Source of the DNA: Costus lasius
Taxonomy: Eukaryota > Streptophyta > Magnoliopsida > Zingiberales > Costaceae
NCBI GenBank assembly: GCA_027563935.2
Contig: CM050453.2
Span: 66,076,018-66,140,017 of the forward strand
Length of the DNA: 64,000 nucleotides
Direction of reading: 5' to 3'
Shown here one piece after another: positions 1 to 10,647 of this stretch (position 1 is its first letter; the number at the start of each line of letters is the position of its first letter). Below the pieces are notes generated by a model that was not told the origin of the DNA, searched no databases, and saw only the letters and a list, made by a program, of their open reading frames with translations. The translations under genes were made by a program, and so were the position numbers.

Positions 1-918
1 AATAGCTGCAAACGCTTCTGCCATTTGTGCTGTGTTCTCATGTCAGATCAAAATTACATTTTAAAAACTATCTAGACATGGTTTTACTCGCAGGTCAATT
101 ATACATTGATATAATTTCAAATGTGACTCGCAGATCACATCAAATATATTAATTTCCAGGCTCGCAGGCCCCAGCACAGCATACAAAATAGGGCAACCCA
201 CATAAGATTAAATAAACACTCAATATACTCAATGCAACATGTTAAACATGTACTACATGTGATCCAAACAGAAATAAAATTTTAGAAAAGCCCATGGCAT
301 GACTTTTATTTCCTTATGTGCCCCACTACCTTACAATGGTCCATTAACAGATATCCACTCGTCAGACCAAGTCAGACCCACTGCCCTTGCACGCACCCAA
401 TCATAACTGACTTGCGTCGACCCAATGGTCGACTATGCATGCCTTAAGAGCTGAACGTCCCACATGATCTCCGGCAAGCGGGTGTGACCCCGGGCCATAA
501 TCATGATCGTTCACTAGGCGCCTCAAACAGACATTGCTACACGCCCTTCTGCAGTCGGCTTATAGCCACCTGTACAGTTTGCGCACAGGTGCTATCCAGC
601 CACCCATCCAGGCTGTCAGATAGTCCGATTAGGCTGTTGGGTCCATACTTGACTAACGACTTCAAAACTGTTAACCCGTCTAAGTGTTAGAAGTAGGCGC
701 ACTAATAGATCTAGTGGAGTCGCGCATGAAGATAATTTTGCTTGAAAAACAACATACGCGCAAATTATGTATGTTAAGATTCATCTAACATCACATGCGC
801 AAGCAAGTATGTAAACATGTGCATCATGTAGTCGCATGTGAACATAAACAAGATCTACCCAATAACTTAAGCATGGATCACAAGAAGGCAATCATATGCA
901 TCAAGTCAAACAACCTGG
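1..918 (-). other. CopJ 5' leader (partial)
   Basis: Non-coding leader of a minus-strand copia element whose body lies left of the window. It shares blocks with the leaders of CopA and CopB, including an 18-base block at 164-181 (gcaggccccagcacagca) and a GC-rich block at 473-496 (contains gtgtgaccccgggcc). It ends at a PBS next to the LTR. No credible ORF was seen; the short frames at 484-690 and 795-1007 are leader translations. Confidence 0.7.
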
Positions 919-930
919 GCTTTGATACCA
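919..930 (-). other. CopJ primer-binding site
   Basis: The minus strand reads TGGTATCAAAGC, one base off the initiator-Met tRNA type TGGTATCAGAGC. It sits one base from the LTR start at 932, the expected place for minus-strand DNA priming. Confidence 0.75.
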
Positions 931-931
931 C

Positions 932-2557
932 TGATAGTGTTTCTAGTATGCAATCGACTACAACAAGCCGCATGAAGAATAGGATTCTAAACAATCGCAT
1001 GACATGAGCACATGATCAACCTTGTATAGAGCAAGTTAGAGTATTACCATTGCCATGATGTAAGAGGCGGCTTGGAAGATGTAAGGGGCGAGCGCCTCTT
1101 CTCCAAAGAAGTCACACACAAGATGAGAAAGACTTTCTTCCTTTGTGTTCCTTGTGCAAGCAAAGACACCAAGGAGTCCTGATCGTTTCTTCAAAGGATG
1201 ATGTGCGCCCTTGGCTGGTTGAATTTCTCTTCCTTGCGTGAAGATGGTTCACACACGAGAACGAAGAGAGGAGAAAAGCTAGAGCAAGAAGCGAAAACCG
1301 TGGGGTGCACACAAAGGGAAAATTCGGCCACCACATATGGTAAGAACCGAAAATGTAACTCCCTCCATAACTCCCTTTAAGCGATCACTAACTCCTCTTA
1401 AATTGAACCATGCATTCACAAGTGAATCGGTTCAATCTTAATTTGGTTTAAACACCAAATCAAACCAGCCCTGGTTATAATCTTCTTAGAAGATCTAACC
1501 ACACATCACATTGAACCCCTGATCTTTACGATCAAGCATCAATTCTCCGATCAAAGCTTACTGATCACATGTCCTAATCAATCAAACATGATTAGACTAG
1601 ATCTCACTTTTAATCAGAGCTTAAATTCCTTTAAAATGAACTAGAATAATTCCAGTCCACACGATCTGACATAAGTAAGCCATATCACCAAATTGTGCGA
1701 CCCTAAGGGTTTCCTTCAATGTCGGTAACGATAACTTACGTTATCACGACCAGAGAGGGGTATCTAGCAACACATCACTGTCTCCCGATATGAAGGAAAA
1801 AGTCTTCCAAGACTACTCCCAAACCATAGCACAAGTGTGAATCTAATTCACTTGGCATACATGTTTCCCTTTGCCACTGGATGTTCTCGTTGGACAAGCG
1901 TGTCAAGCCTGTGATTCCAACATGATGAAAATGGTTAGGCCAGACGAACATAGTCGTCTGGGTATGGCCATACACATTCTCAACCATTTCATCCAGGGGG
2001 CCCCATTAGAACATCACACCCCAACTAGGAGAGGCAATCCTTTATCTATCACAAGTACCCTAACATGACTCATGCCCACTATCCAAGATAATCCTTAACC
2101 ATTATATTTCAAATGATATTGAACTATCTCAAGATAATGCCAATCATCACTTAGAAACACAAGTGATCTCAAGTCAGAGGGAATATGCCACTTGCTTGCA
2201 TATAAGGATTATTCACATTGTGACAAACAATTGAATATCCTAAGTAGGGTCAGTCCAGTACATCCAATGCACCTATGTGTCTAAATCTTATTCCATGCTC
2301 GAAGCATCCTATAAGATTAGAACACATATTAGTCTCAATCATACCAAGGCTATCTCATGTTCACCGAGATATCTCGACTAAGGACAATACTGAATGTCAG
2401 CTAAGCTGACCATCATTGAGACATTACTCAGAAGTTATATATACAACAGCAGATAATGTAACAATCTGAATAACAACAATTGCCTTTATATTGTTTATAC
2501 ATGATACTGAAAATAACCCAAAGCCTCAAACATTGGCGTTAAGGGCATACCCTAACA
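932..2557 (-). repeat. CopJ 5' LTR
   Basis: On the minus strand the LTR runs TGTTAGGG...CACTATCA, about 1626 bp. The end at 2520-2557 (aagcctcaaacattgg... cataccctaaca) matches the corresponding LTR ends of CopA, CopB and CopG. The conserved stem-loop at 1751-1780 has one arm mismatch. The right neighbour (2558 on) is a different LTR in plus orientation, so CopJ was inserted into it. The other LTR and TSD partner are outside the window. Confidence 0.75.
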
Positions 2558-3861
2558 TGCATGACTAAAAGTGTATGGCCATACCCAGGTGAAAGCTTGA
2601 TTTAGTCATGACCATGTGATTGGGTGAAAATAAAGTGGTGACACACTTTGTCCAATCAGATATCAGTTCGGCAAAGAGACTGTAATGCATCGGTACCTTG
2701 TTGCGATGATGGGGATGTCGATGTTGATATCCATTCCGATGACTTGGGTAGCAGCGATGCACTGCTAGGTGCCAATCACTGCTTGTGATGACTTGGTTCA
2801 CCACTACCAACGTTTGAGGAACCTACAGGGTCACACAACTTGAAACTTGGGTTCTCGTATTGATCGGGTAGCCTATTGATTGAGTTATTGGATAACTCAG
2901 ATCTGTTTGGGAGAATCCATCAGCACCACTGTGCTAGATGAGATGAAAGGAATCATTTGGAGCTAACTTGTTTTTGGGCCTAGTAAGCCAAATGGGCCCA
3001 ATAGACCAAGTTGGGCTAATAGGCCAAATGGGCTCAATAAGCCATGTGGGCCAATGGGCCAAATGGAATGGCGCAAGCTACTTGGGGTGAGCTTGGCGCA
3101 TTTCCTTGAGGTGGACAAATCCAAGCTGGACATCTTCTTAAGGTGAGAAGCTTGGAGCTTCTCACTTGGAGTGGGTGAATGTACTTGGGCGCATGGCACT
3201 TGGAGTGGGCGAAATGGGTTTTACCTCTTGAAGAGGTGTGTCTCTTCATGAAGAGGTGTGCCTGTTCACTAGTGAAGAGGTGCACCTATTCATGGGTATA
3301 TAAATCCCCTTCCTCCCCCCTCGTCGCACCTCTTGCCAACTCTTGTCCCCTTGTCCCCCTTGTCGCAACTCCTAAAAAGAGGGAGAGGGATGTTCGCTCA
3401 TTGCCTCTCCTCTTCCCTTTAGTGAGTTCGAAACTTTGGAAGTTCCTTGGCGCCCTCCTCTCCAAAGTTGGACTTTGGCTTCGGTTGATTCCGGTTCGGA
3501 TCTTGGTGGAGTGCTTCAAGAGTTGGACTCCGACGAAGCTCCACCTCCTCTCCTTGGCATCTCCTTTGGAGTTGGCGCAAGTGATTGAGGAAGTCTCCCA
3601 AATGCGTGGATCTTCTTCCCGAGGCTAGCACCGGGGGTGGAAGAAGAGGATTCGAGGTTCGGCTGTCTGCGAGACTACAAAGGGTGCACATATGGGCGCC
3701 TGCATCGCATCACTTAATTTGCATCAAGGTATCATCTCCTAATCACCGTGTCGATCTCCTCGCAAGACTCGATCTTCTGGGTTTTTGGGACTGACCTATT
3801 TTGGGGATTGCTTCCCCTGTGCTTGTCTATAAAATTTTAAAATCCCCGGGGTTTCCGAACA
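2558..3861 (+). repeat. CopK LTR fragment (CopC-type, 5' truncated here)
   Basis: This block aligns in order with the middle and end of the CopC LTR (15900-16420 and 28440-28543): the stem-loop, the ggggtcaca block, a ggataactc/ttg block, and the ending ...aaaattttaaa..cc...aaca at 3861. Its beginning is displaced to the left by the CopJ insertion. It contains 18 bp-period repeats at 2975-3065, a TATA box at 3297-3305 and gaagaggtg repeats just before it. No PBS follows 3861, so it is either a 3' LTR or a solo LTR. Confidence 0.65.
3297..3305 (+). promoter_or_regulatory. TATA box of CopK LTR
   Basis: TATATAAAT lies after GC-moderate, pyrimidine-poor repeats and is followed about 25-30 bp downstream by a CT-rich stretch (cttcctccccc), the usual plant core-promoter layout. 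Activity is inferred only. Confidence 0.5.
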
Positions 3862-3863
3862 GA

Positions 3864-4157
3864 TGGGTTACCACCGTCGCGGCTTATTCTTGGGCCGTGT
3901 TGCTAATGAGATTGAGTGGCCTACTTGGAGTTGGATCCTCAGAGGGTTGGCTTGGAGCGCCCTTGGGCTGCGCTACTCTGGTGTGTATGGAAATGGGGCT
4001 AATGACTCCCAAGAAGCGATCCGGAGGCTTACTTTGGCATTGGGATCGTTGGATTTCCACGTTGCTAGGCTCCTTTGGCTCATCATTGGATGGAGCAACA
4101 TGGTAGGGAGTACGATGTACGTCGAAGTAGGGTCGTCGGGGCTACAATGAGTCTTCA
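3864..4157 (-). repeat. ~290 bp gag-like block, left copy
   Basis: This block is a direct repeat of 9587-9880 (about 90% identical by eye; each is 283 bp between the shared TG and CA, and identity runs about 10 bp further). Read on the minus strand it has a frame with PRRPxFDVHR and NDEPKEPSNVEI, broken by stops, as in the right copy. The two copies bracket GypE. They could be a truncated GypE LTR start or a repeated piece of a Tat-like gag; the coding look favours gag. Confidence 0.5.
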
Positions 4158-4311
4158 AGGGCGAACACGGCCTGGCCGTGATGGCGAACACGGCCGTGTT
4201 CAGAGTCGCCATGATCCACAGAATCGAGCACGTCCTGCCCGTGCTTGGCGTCGTCGATCGTGTCACAGCCGTGATGGTGCGCACGGCCTAGCTGTGTCAG
4301 GGTCTAGGGAA
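4158..4311. repeat. CACGGCCGTG palindrome cluster
   Basis: A GC-rich stretch built from repeats of cacggcc. It includes a perfect 16 bp palindrome at 4186-4201 and a 7 bp-arm inverted repeat at 4166-4180. It lies between the GypE stop codon and the gag-like block. Similar HGR/ARP-encoding repeats occur in some plant Tat-type gag regions (recollection of the family, not checked). Confidence 0.5.
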
Positions 4312-7249
4312 CTCTGACTTGGGTGAAAATTCCAGGGAAAATTCTTGGGCCGCTGGGGAGTCTCCCCAAGTGTCTTTTGGAGGGGTTGTGCCATCCTCAA
4401 TGGTGTTCATGGGTCCATTTGCTCCTGCATCAGCTTCCGCTGCGTATTCTGAAGAGTTCTCCTCCGGAGAACTAGGGGGCAGCGGGTCGTCGGTATCGGA
4501 CGGGCCTTCCAAACGTCCAAGGAAGGGAAGGAGGTCGGCCACATTGAAAACAGGATGGATCCCCATGTCGTCGGTCAAGTCCAGCACATAGGCGTTGGAG
4601 CCAATCCGCCGCACCACCGCATATGGTCCCATGTAACGCGGCTAAAGCTTAAAATGCGCGTGGTTGGGCAGACGCTCGGGGTGGATACGCACCCTCACCA
4701 GCTCACCTACAAAGAAATGATTTGGCCTACGGTGCGCGTTGGCCTTCATAGCATTATGTATGTTGCCCGAAAAGATACGACGCTGAACCTCATCATGCAG
4801 ACTAGCAATATGCTGGGCAAAGGAGTATGAATGCGGGGAGAGGTGAGACTCCATGGGAAGGTCATGCAGGTCTATGGGTTTACGCGGCTAGTAGCCCAAG
4901 ACAATCTGGAAGGGACTATGACCCATAGACCTATTAGAAGTGCTATTGTATGCGAATTCAGCCATGGGTAGGATAGAATCCCACGACCTCGGATGGTCAT
5001 CGACGAGGCAACGGAGTAGATTACCCAAACTACGGTTAACAACTTCAGTTTGCCCATCGGTTTGAGAGTGATAGGCCGTGGAAAGCTTCAGAGTTGTATT
5101 CGAGAGGGCCCAAAGTGAGCGCCAAAAGTGGCTCACAAAACGCGTGTCTCGGTCGGACACGATGGAAGAGGGAAGGCCATGAAGGTGCACAATCTCTCGG
5201 ACAAAAAGGAAAGCGATGTGAGATGCGTCCGCCGTGCGCGAACATGGGATAAAATGGGCCATCTTCGAGAACCGGTCGACCACGACATAGATCGAATCAA
5301 AGCGTGAGGCGGTCCATGGCAACCCCAGGACAAAGTCCATGCTCAGGTCACGCCAAGGGCCACTGGCTACAGGCAAAGGGGTATAAAGACCCGTGTTCGA
5401 AGGGCGCGGTCTGGACAGCTGACATGTGCCACAATGGCGCACAATGCGCTGAACATCCTTATGGAGGAAGGGCCAAAGGAGACGTTCTTACGCCATTTCA
5501 AGAGTTTTGTCGCGGCCATGATGGCCGGCGACGTCACCCGCATGAAGCTCGAGCAAAAGATGATCTCGAAGCGAAGACCGGGGAATGCACAAGCGATTCC
5601 CCAAGAAGAGGTCCACTCAAACTCGTCCTTGGAAAGACGCTGGGTCAAGGGGGTTGCAATCGTGCTATACCCCCAGATGAATCGGCGGTAAAAACCCGCA
5701 AGACCTAGGAAGATACAGACCTCAGTGACGGAACGAGGCTCAGGCCAATGTCGGATGGCCTCAACCTTCGCGGGGTCAACGGACAGACCCTGGTCGGAGA
5801 CGATATATCCTAGGAAATACACGCTGTTAGTGAGGAAGGCGCACTTCTTCGTGTTAAGGAAGAGACGTTCCTTGCGCAGAAGCTCAAACATGGAGCGAAG
5901 ATGCTCCAGGTGTTCGTCGCGGGTCCGACTAAAGATCAGAATGTCGTCAAACTAGACGACTAGAAACTTGCCCATGTAGGGCCTTAGGACCTGGTGCATT
6001 AAACGCATAAACATGGATGGGCCATTGGACAACCCGAAAGGCATGACAAGACATTCGTAAAGACCGTCCTTGGTTTTGAACATAGTCTTCCATTCGTCCC
6101 CCTCACGGATGCGGACCTGGTGATATCCGCTCTAGAGGTCAAGCATTCAAAACCAAGACGCGCCGGAGATCAAATCCAGCATGTCATCGAGACAGGGATG
6201 GGAAACCTATACTTGACAGTAATCCAATTGATGGCACGGCTATTGACACATGTGCACCAAGACCAGTCCTTCTTGGGTGTGAGAAGCGCGGGTATAGCGC
6301 AAGGACTAAGTCTTTCACGGATGTACCCCTTGGTGAGGAGATCATCCACTTGACGCTGCAATTCAGCGTGCTCCGCTGGGTTAAGGCGATGATGGAGCAG
6401 ATTAGGGACGGGTGCTCCCGGGATGAGGTCAATGGTGTGCTGAATTTCCCGTTCTGGGGGAAGGCCGTGAGGCAGGTCCTCAGGGCTAATATCATGAAAC
6501 TCGGCTAGAAGGGCGGACACCTCAACGGGGCGCGCCGGGTCAAGGCAAGGGACAGGGTCCTGTACTTCGCGCAACATCAGCGCGTAGACAGTCTTGTTCG
6601 CATGGGCCTCACAAACCAACGCGGGGGTACGCATGAGGGAGACCATGGGGGCAGGAACCGAAGGCGTGATCACGCCTTTAGAAGTGGACGCACGAAGCTC
6701 CTTGGGCGGAGCTAGGATTAGATAGATTTTTTGCTCGTCGTGGTCGAACACATAAGTGTTCGACCGGCCATAATGGACTACGTCCCTATCGTACAGCCAT
6801 GGGCGGCCAAGGAGGATGTGGGCGACATCCATAGTCGCAACGTCACACAAGACTTTCTCAAGATAGTTCCCAAACACGATGGGAACCTGACACTGGTGTG
6901 TGACCGGAAGGCTCGTGGTATCGACCGATGCAATGGAGTAGGGCCTCGGATGGGGCTCGAGTGGGAGGCCGAAGTGCGTGACCGTGGTCCGGGAGACCAC
7001 GTTCAATCTACTACCCCCATCGATGATGATATCACAAGAATGCCCATTGCACTTAATGTAAGTCGTGAAAATGCCCGAGCTCCTCCAATCCTCGGTAGGC
7101 AAGGGTTGGACTAGAGTGCAGCAGACAACAAGTGTAGACGGACCCGACTCTTCGCCACTAGTGTAACACTCCGACTCAACGTCGTGTTCAGCGGGTGTTA
7201 TGGTGGCGACGCGAGCCGGAACTGGTTCGGCTCGGGCTGGCCTCTTAGG
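4297..7249 (-). pseudogene. GypE pol remnant (PR, RT, integrase)
   Basis: Reads on the minus strand. The protease motif IIDGGS has its catalytic Asp codon at 7019-7021 and is followed by LLGRPW. The RT start (RxxLNPAEHAELQRQ) is followed by stops. At the RT active site the Tyr of YFDD is replaced by TAG (5952-5954). About 5650-5730 the frame jumps from the RT connection almost directly to the integrase zinc-binding segment, so roughly the whole RNase H domain seen in GypF is missing. The integrase core (HFIPCSRTADASH, SDRDTRF, TDGQTEVVNRS) is readable at 5442-4888 with a stop after LGY. The C-terminal part 4632-4297 encodes an SH3-like segment (YAVVRRIGSNAYVLDL) and an acidic tail. Not functional. 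Confidence 0.8.
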
Positions 7250-8587
7250 ACATTCAAGCGACATGTGACCCAGTTGCAAACAGTTGTAACAAGTAATACG
7301 GCCTGAGGTCGCAATCGCGGGAGCCTTACCCTTCTCTTCCCAAGCAGGCTGAGAGGGTGAAGCCTCAACGGGTGGGCGACGAGGGGGCTGATGGGCCGGG
7401 GGTGCGGGTCACGGGTCCGGGCGAGGCTCCGGATGCTCAAATCATGGGTGGGGCTGAGGGGGCACACTCGGGTGGGGACGCCTTTGGGATCCAAAGTCGC
7501 TATGGTCATTACGCCTTGCAGTGGCGCGCAGATCTTGCTCGATGTCCCGAGCACGCTGGAAAGTTTGGTCAAAGGTTTTCGACTCATATGATGGCAAGGC
7601 TCGGCGGATGTCGGCACGAAGCCCATTCCGAAACTTAGACAAGGACAACTCAGGGTCCTCCTGTAGGTTACAATGAAGTTGAAGCGTCTCGAAGGTGAGA
7701 CGGTACTCCTCTACGGTGCTCGACCCTTGGTGTAGGCTGCTATATTGGTCAAGGAGACGCTGCCTATACGACGTGGGTACGTATCGGTCACGGAGGCAAT
7801 ATCGCATTTTCGCCCACTGAGTGATCGGGGGAAGGGCCTATTGCACAGTTTGACGCTCCATGTTTTCCCAATGTAAACGTGCAGGACCTTCAAGTAAAGT
7901 GCACACAAACCACACGCGGTCGTATTGTGGGAATCTAGTAAGGTCAAAATGGGCGTCAACGGATGCGACCCAATCGAGAAACTCTGTGGGGTCAAGGCCA
8001 CCCTTGAAAGGAGCGGGGTTATGTTGAACATAATGCAGGATGTCGATTTCTGCTCGAGGACACTCGACATGGGTCGGGGCAGGGGTACGGGGTGTGGCCC
8101 AAGCATGACCGAAGCGTCCGTTGGGCTGAGGGCCTTGGGTGGCCCAAACGTCGTCATCATCTAGGGGTTCATCCCCATGAATGGGGTTCCTAGGGGCCTC
8201 ATCGTATCGTGTGTTATCCCAATCATCCACTTGGACACGCTGCTGGGTGGGCGCGGCCAATGGAGGCAACTCTCTAGTAGGGGCTGGGTTTGCGGACACC
8301 GGAGGATTCACCGGGGTTGGGAGCTCACGCTCCGTGGGCCCCGGGCGACTGAGGAGGTTGTGGAGTCCAGCCATGCCAGATATAATCTGATCGAATTTGG
8401 CTTTGGTGCGGGCTTGTTGGGCATCCACATGCGCGGACTAGGCATCCACGCGCGCGGACAGTGCAGCAAGCTTCACATCGATTCGCGCCTCTAGCGTGCC
8501 CAAGGATTCTAGATGGGAGTTAGCCCCTTCTGAAGGCTGGACTGACTCTTGGGTTTCAAGAATAGTTTCGGGGTATTGAGATGACAT
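7250..8587 (-). pseudogene. GypE gag remnant with zinc knuckle
   Basis: Starts at ATG 8587 (MSSQYPET), 138 bp inside the PBS. It has a coiled, Ala-rich N-terminus, then a retrotransposon gag domain (FKGGLDPTEFLDWV, 8000-7960; LLEGPARLHW). It ends with a CCHC knuckle, CYNCLQLGHMSLEC, at 7291-7250. In-frame stops occur at 8440-8438 (TAG) and near 7838, and another lies near 7442. Gag packages RNA into the virus-like particle; this copy cannot make the full protein. Confidence 0.75.
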
Positions 8588-8724
8588 GACTTGTGACCTT
8601 GTAGTCACCATGCACAAACAAGGGAGACGTGACTAATGCGAAATGCTGAAAACGCTGAAGAAATGCAGAAATATGCGATGATGAGGAGGGATCATGCGAA
8701 CAATAAGAATCGAACGCGTAATGT

Positions 8725-8736
8725 CCTCTGATACCA
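8725..8736 (-). other. GypE primer-binding site
   Basis: The minus strand reads TGGTATCAGAGG, the initiator-Met tRNA type, four bases from the LTR end (...CTGCATCA at 8741). Confidence 0.8.
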
Positions 8737-8740
8737 GAAT

Positions 8741-9509
8741 TGATGCAGTAACTAATGGGTGAGGGGGTCCTTAATCTGTACTCTGGGATATTACACAATG
8801 ACGAGAAAATGGGAGAGGGTCATGAGATGAGGGAAGAGAAAACGCTTCAGAAGAGTGCAGGAATCCGGTAGAAAGCATGATGAACAGCGACGATTTCGAT
8901 CGGGGAAACATGAATAAAATGAAGGAAAAATAGCACCCAATTAAATAACAACTCACTAACCTCCTAGCAAACTTTCAGCAATTCTATTAGCGCGTTTTAA
9001 GTTTAGCCGGCGTCGGGGACAGCGGATTTGCGGGGTTCAGCTTGCGCGCCTATGCAGCTGAAAATACACCAAGAACTTGAGGTCCGACCATGCCTCCGAT
9101 GGTGGATGGTCGGGGTGAAGGGGAGGAAAGAACTGCAATGATGAAATGCAACAACAATGTAAAGAAAACAGATGAACCTGACCCACCGGATGGTGGGATT
9201 TACTTCTTGGAAAGCAGGGAATACAAACTAAAAGCACGAAGGCGTACAAACTCCGAAGGCGAAGCACTTCACCTTTCACACAAGCTGGAGGCTCACTCTA
9301 GCTCACCAGGAGGACTCTACTACTAAGGAGGGATGCTGGCCAACCCCTCTCTTTTATAAGATAAGGAGGGGGAACAAGGCAAGGGGACAACATCCTAACA
9401 AACTAACTACCATAAAGTGGTCAAGCTGCCACATAAAACAAGAAAGCATAAAATCCTACCAACTACCAACTATTCCTACAAGGGGGCACAGGTCCTTGGT
9501 CCTTCAGCA
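8741..9509 (-). repeat. GypE 5' LTR (right boundary uncertain)
   Basis: Starts at 8741 (plus TGATGCAG) next to the PBS. A TATA box on the minus strand at 9351-9358 supports LTR identity. The outer end is not fixed: ...CTTCAGCA at 9509 is one TG/CA candidate, and the end of the duplicated block (9880) is another. No full partner LTR was found on the left. Confidence 0.5.
9351..9358 (-). promoter_or_regulatory. TATA box of GypE LTR
   Basis: TATAAAAG on the minus strand, flanked by CTTATC upstream and AGAGGGG downstream. The expected transcription start is near 9322. Confidence 0.5.
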
Positions 9510-9917
9510 TACGCGTCTTAGCGGAGACGATTTTGACGCACTCCAAGCACATTGCGACAAGACAGCAAAACTTTGAAGTCGTGGGCTGGGTTACCACCGT
9601 CGCGGCTCGTTCTTGGGCCGTGTTGCTAATGAGATTGAGTGGCCCACTTGGTGTTGGATCCTCAGAGGGTTGGCTTGGAGTGCCCTTGGGCTGCGCTACT
9701 CCGGTGTGTATGGAAAGGGGGCTAATGACTCCCAAGAAGAGATCCGGGGGATTACTTTGGCATTGGGATCGTCGAATTTCCACGTTGCTGGGCTCCTTTG
9801 GCTCATCATTGGGTGGAACAACATGGTAGGGAGGGCGATGCACGTCGAAGTGGGGTCGTCGGGGCTGCAACGAGTCTTCTTGTGATGTCTCTTCTACTCT
9901 CAATTTCTTGCGCACTC
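9510..9917 (-). pseudogene. TatI gag-like fragment, cut by MITE
   Basis: Contains the right copy (9587-9880) of the block at 3864-4157. The minus frame reads QPRRPHFDVHR, NDEPKEPSNVEI and continues to about 9463. Upstream, beyond the MITE, the same frame has PLDPEINRTL (about 10500-10448), which resembles the start of Athila/Tat gag proteins. With the MITE and one TAA removed, the frame is continuous. Assignment to gag rests on that resemblance and the nearby tRNA-Asp PBS. Confidence 0.4.
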
Positions 9918-9920
9918 TAA

Positions 9921-10444
9921 TAGCGTGTTTAGTAGGAAGGAAAGGAGGAGGGAAAGGATGGAAAGTTGGAAGGAGAGCTATAAAATTGTGTTTAGTAGGA
10001 CGGATGGAGATAAGGAAGGAAAAATGGAAGGAAAATGAGAGGGAAAATAGCCCTATTTGCATTCCGCCCAAATTGGGCGGAAAGTTGGATTTGCCCTTTT
10101 CATACCTATTTTCACCCTTTTCTTTTTTACGCCCGCTCCCTCTCGTGCTTTTTTTTTTTGCAATCTTCTTCATCATCGTTGTCATCGCCGTCGTCATTGC
10201 CATTATTGTCATCATTGTCGCCATCATCACTTCTCATCTCTCATCGCCGCCATTTCACCGTTGCCTCTCATCGTCATCATCGACATAAAAAAAAAATAGA
10301 GTATGCTTATCAATCTTTCTAACTTTCTTTCCTTCTAAATAAACACAATAATAGAAAATCTTATTATTTTCTTTCTTCTTTATTTTCCCTTCTTTCTTAC
10401 TTTCTTTTCCTTTTAACTTTCTTTCTTTCCTACTAAAAACAGCA
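9921..10444. mobile_element. MITE, 524 bp, TAA target duplication
   Basis: Imperfect terminal inverted repeats: the left reads tagcgtgtttagtagg and the right end reversed reads tgctgtttttagtagg. They are flanked by TAA at 9918-9920 and 10445-10447. A second internal inverted pair (tgtgtttagtagg near 9987; ctaaataaacaca near 10337) repeats the terminal motif. The middle is a CAT/ATC-rich tract and no transposase is encoded. A 3 bp TAA duplication fits PIF/Harbinger (Tourist-like) MITEs, but the family is not proved. Long frames across it are low-complexity translations. Confidence 0.65.
10167..10226. repeat. CAT/GTC trinucleotide tract inside MITE
   Basis: A degenerate run of atc/gtc/cat triplets (catcatcgttgtcatcgccg and onward), making spurious ORFs rich in Met, Thr, Ser or His on both strands. 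Confidence 0.8.
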
Positions 10445-10447
10445 TAA

Positions 10448-10629
10448 GTGTTCTGTTGATTTCAGGATCCAATGGAACAAGTGGTCCTGACCTAAGACTT
10501 CTGCGCACGCAAAGTAATCAGATCAAGTGATTTCAAGAAAAATAGAAAATAATAGAAAAAAATAAACACAGTAAATAAAAACCTAGTCTAGTAATAATCT
10601 CAATGTCTTCAATATTGACAAAACTAAGG
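10448..10629 (-). other. TatI 5' leader and gag start region
   Basis: AT-rich sequence between the MITE and the tRNA-Asp-type PBS. The minus strand approaching the MITE carries the PLDPEINRTL-like frame. Nothing else is recognisable. Confidence 0.4.
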
Positions 10630-10647
10630 TCCCCGGCAACGGCGCTA
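10630..10647 (-). other. TatI primer-binding site (tRNA-Asp type)
   Basis: The minus strand reads TAGCGCCGTTGCCGGGGA, one base from TGGCGCCGTTGCCGGGGA, the tRNA-Asp-type PBS typical of plant Athila/Tat gypsy elements. It lies about 10 bases inside the LTR end. Confidence 0.75.

Larger units (their letters stand above)
4297..9509 (-). mobile_element. GypE, decayed Ty3/gypsy chromovirus-like element
   Basis: In minus-strand order: 5' LTR (about 9509 to 8741), PBS (8736-8725), gag, zinc knuckle, protease, RT, integrase and a C-terminal region ending at 4297. The same-family GypF (57344-60812) serves as an in-window reference. The RNase H region is deleted, and several stops and frameshifts are present. 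No full 3' LTR is recognisable on the left. Both TSDs are unknown. Confidence 0.7.

Noticed and set aside
3179..3628. 149-codon plus ORF
   Set aside because: Lies across the promoter and the CT-rich leader-like part of the CopK LTR; no domain and no homologue among the other LTRs in frame.
5304..5708. 134-codon plus ORF
   Set aside because: Antisense shadow of GypE integrase/RT.
9463..10230. 255-codon minus-strand ORF as a host gene
   Set aside because: Its N-terminal half is the MITE triplet repeat and its C-terminal half the gag-like block; the whole is a fusion by insertion.
9908..10322. Plus-strand ORFs rich in Ile, Ser and His
   Set aside because: Low-complexity translation of the CAT/GTC tract inside the MITE.
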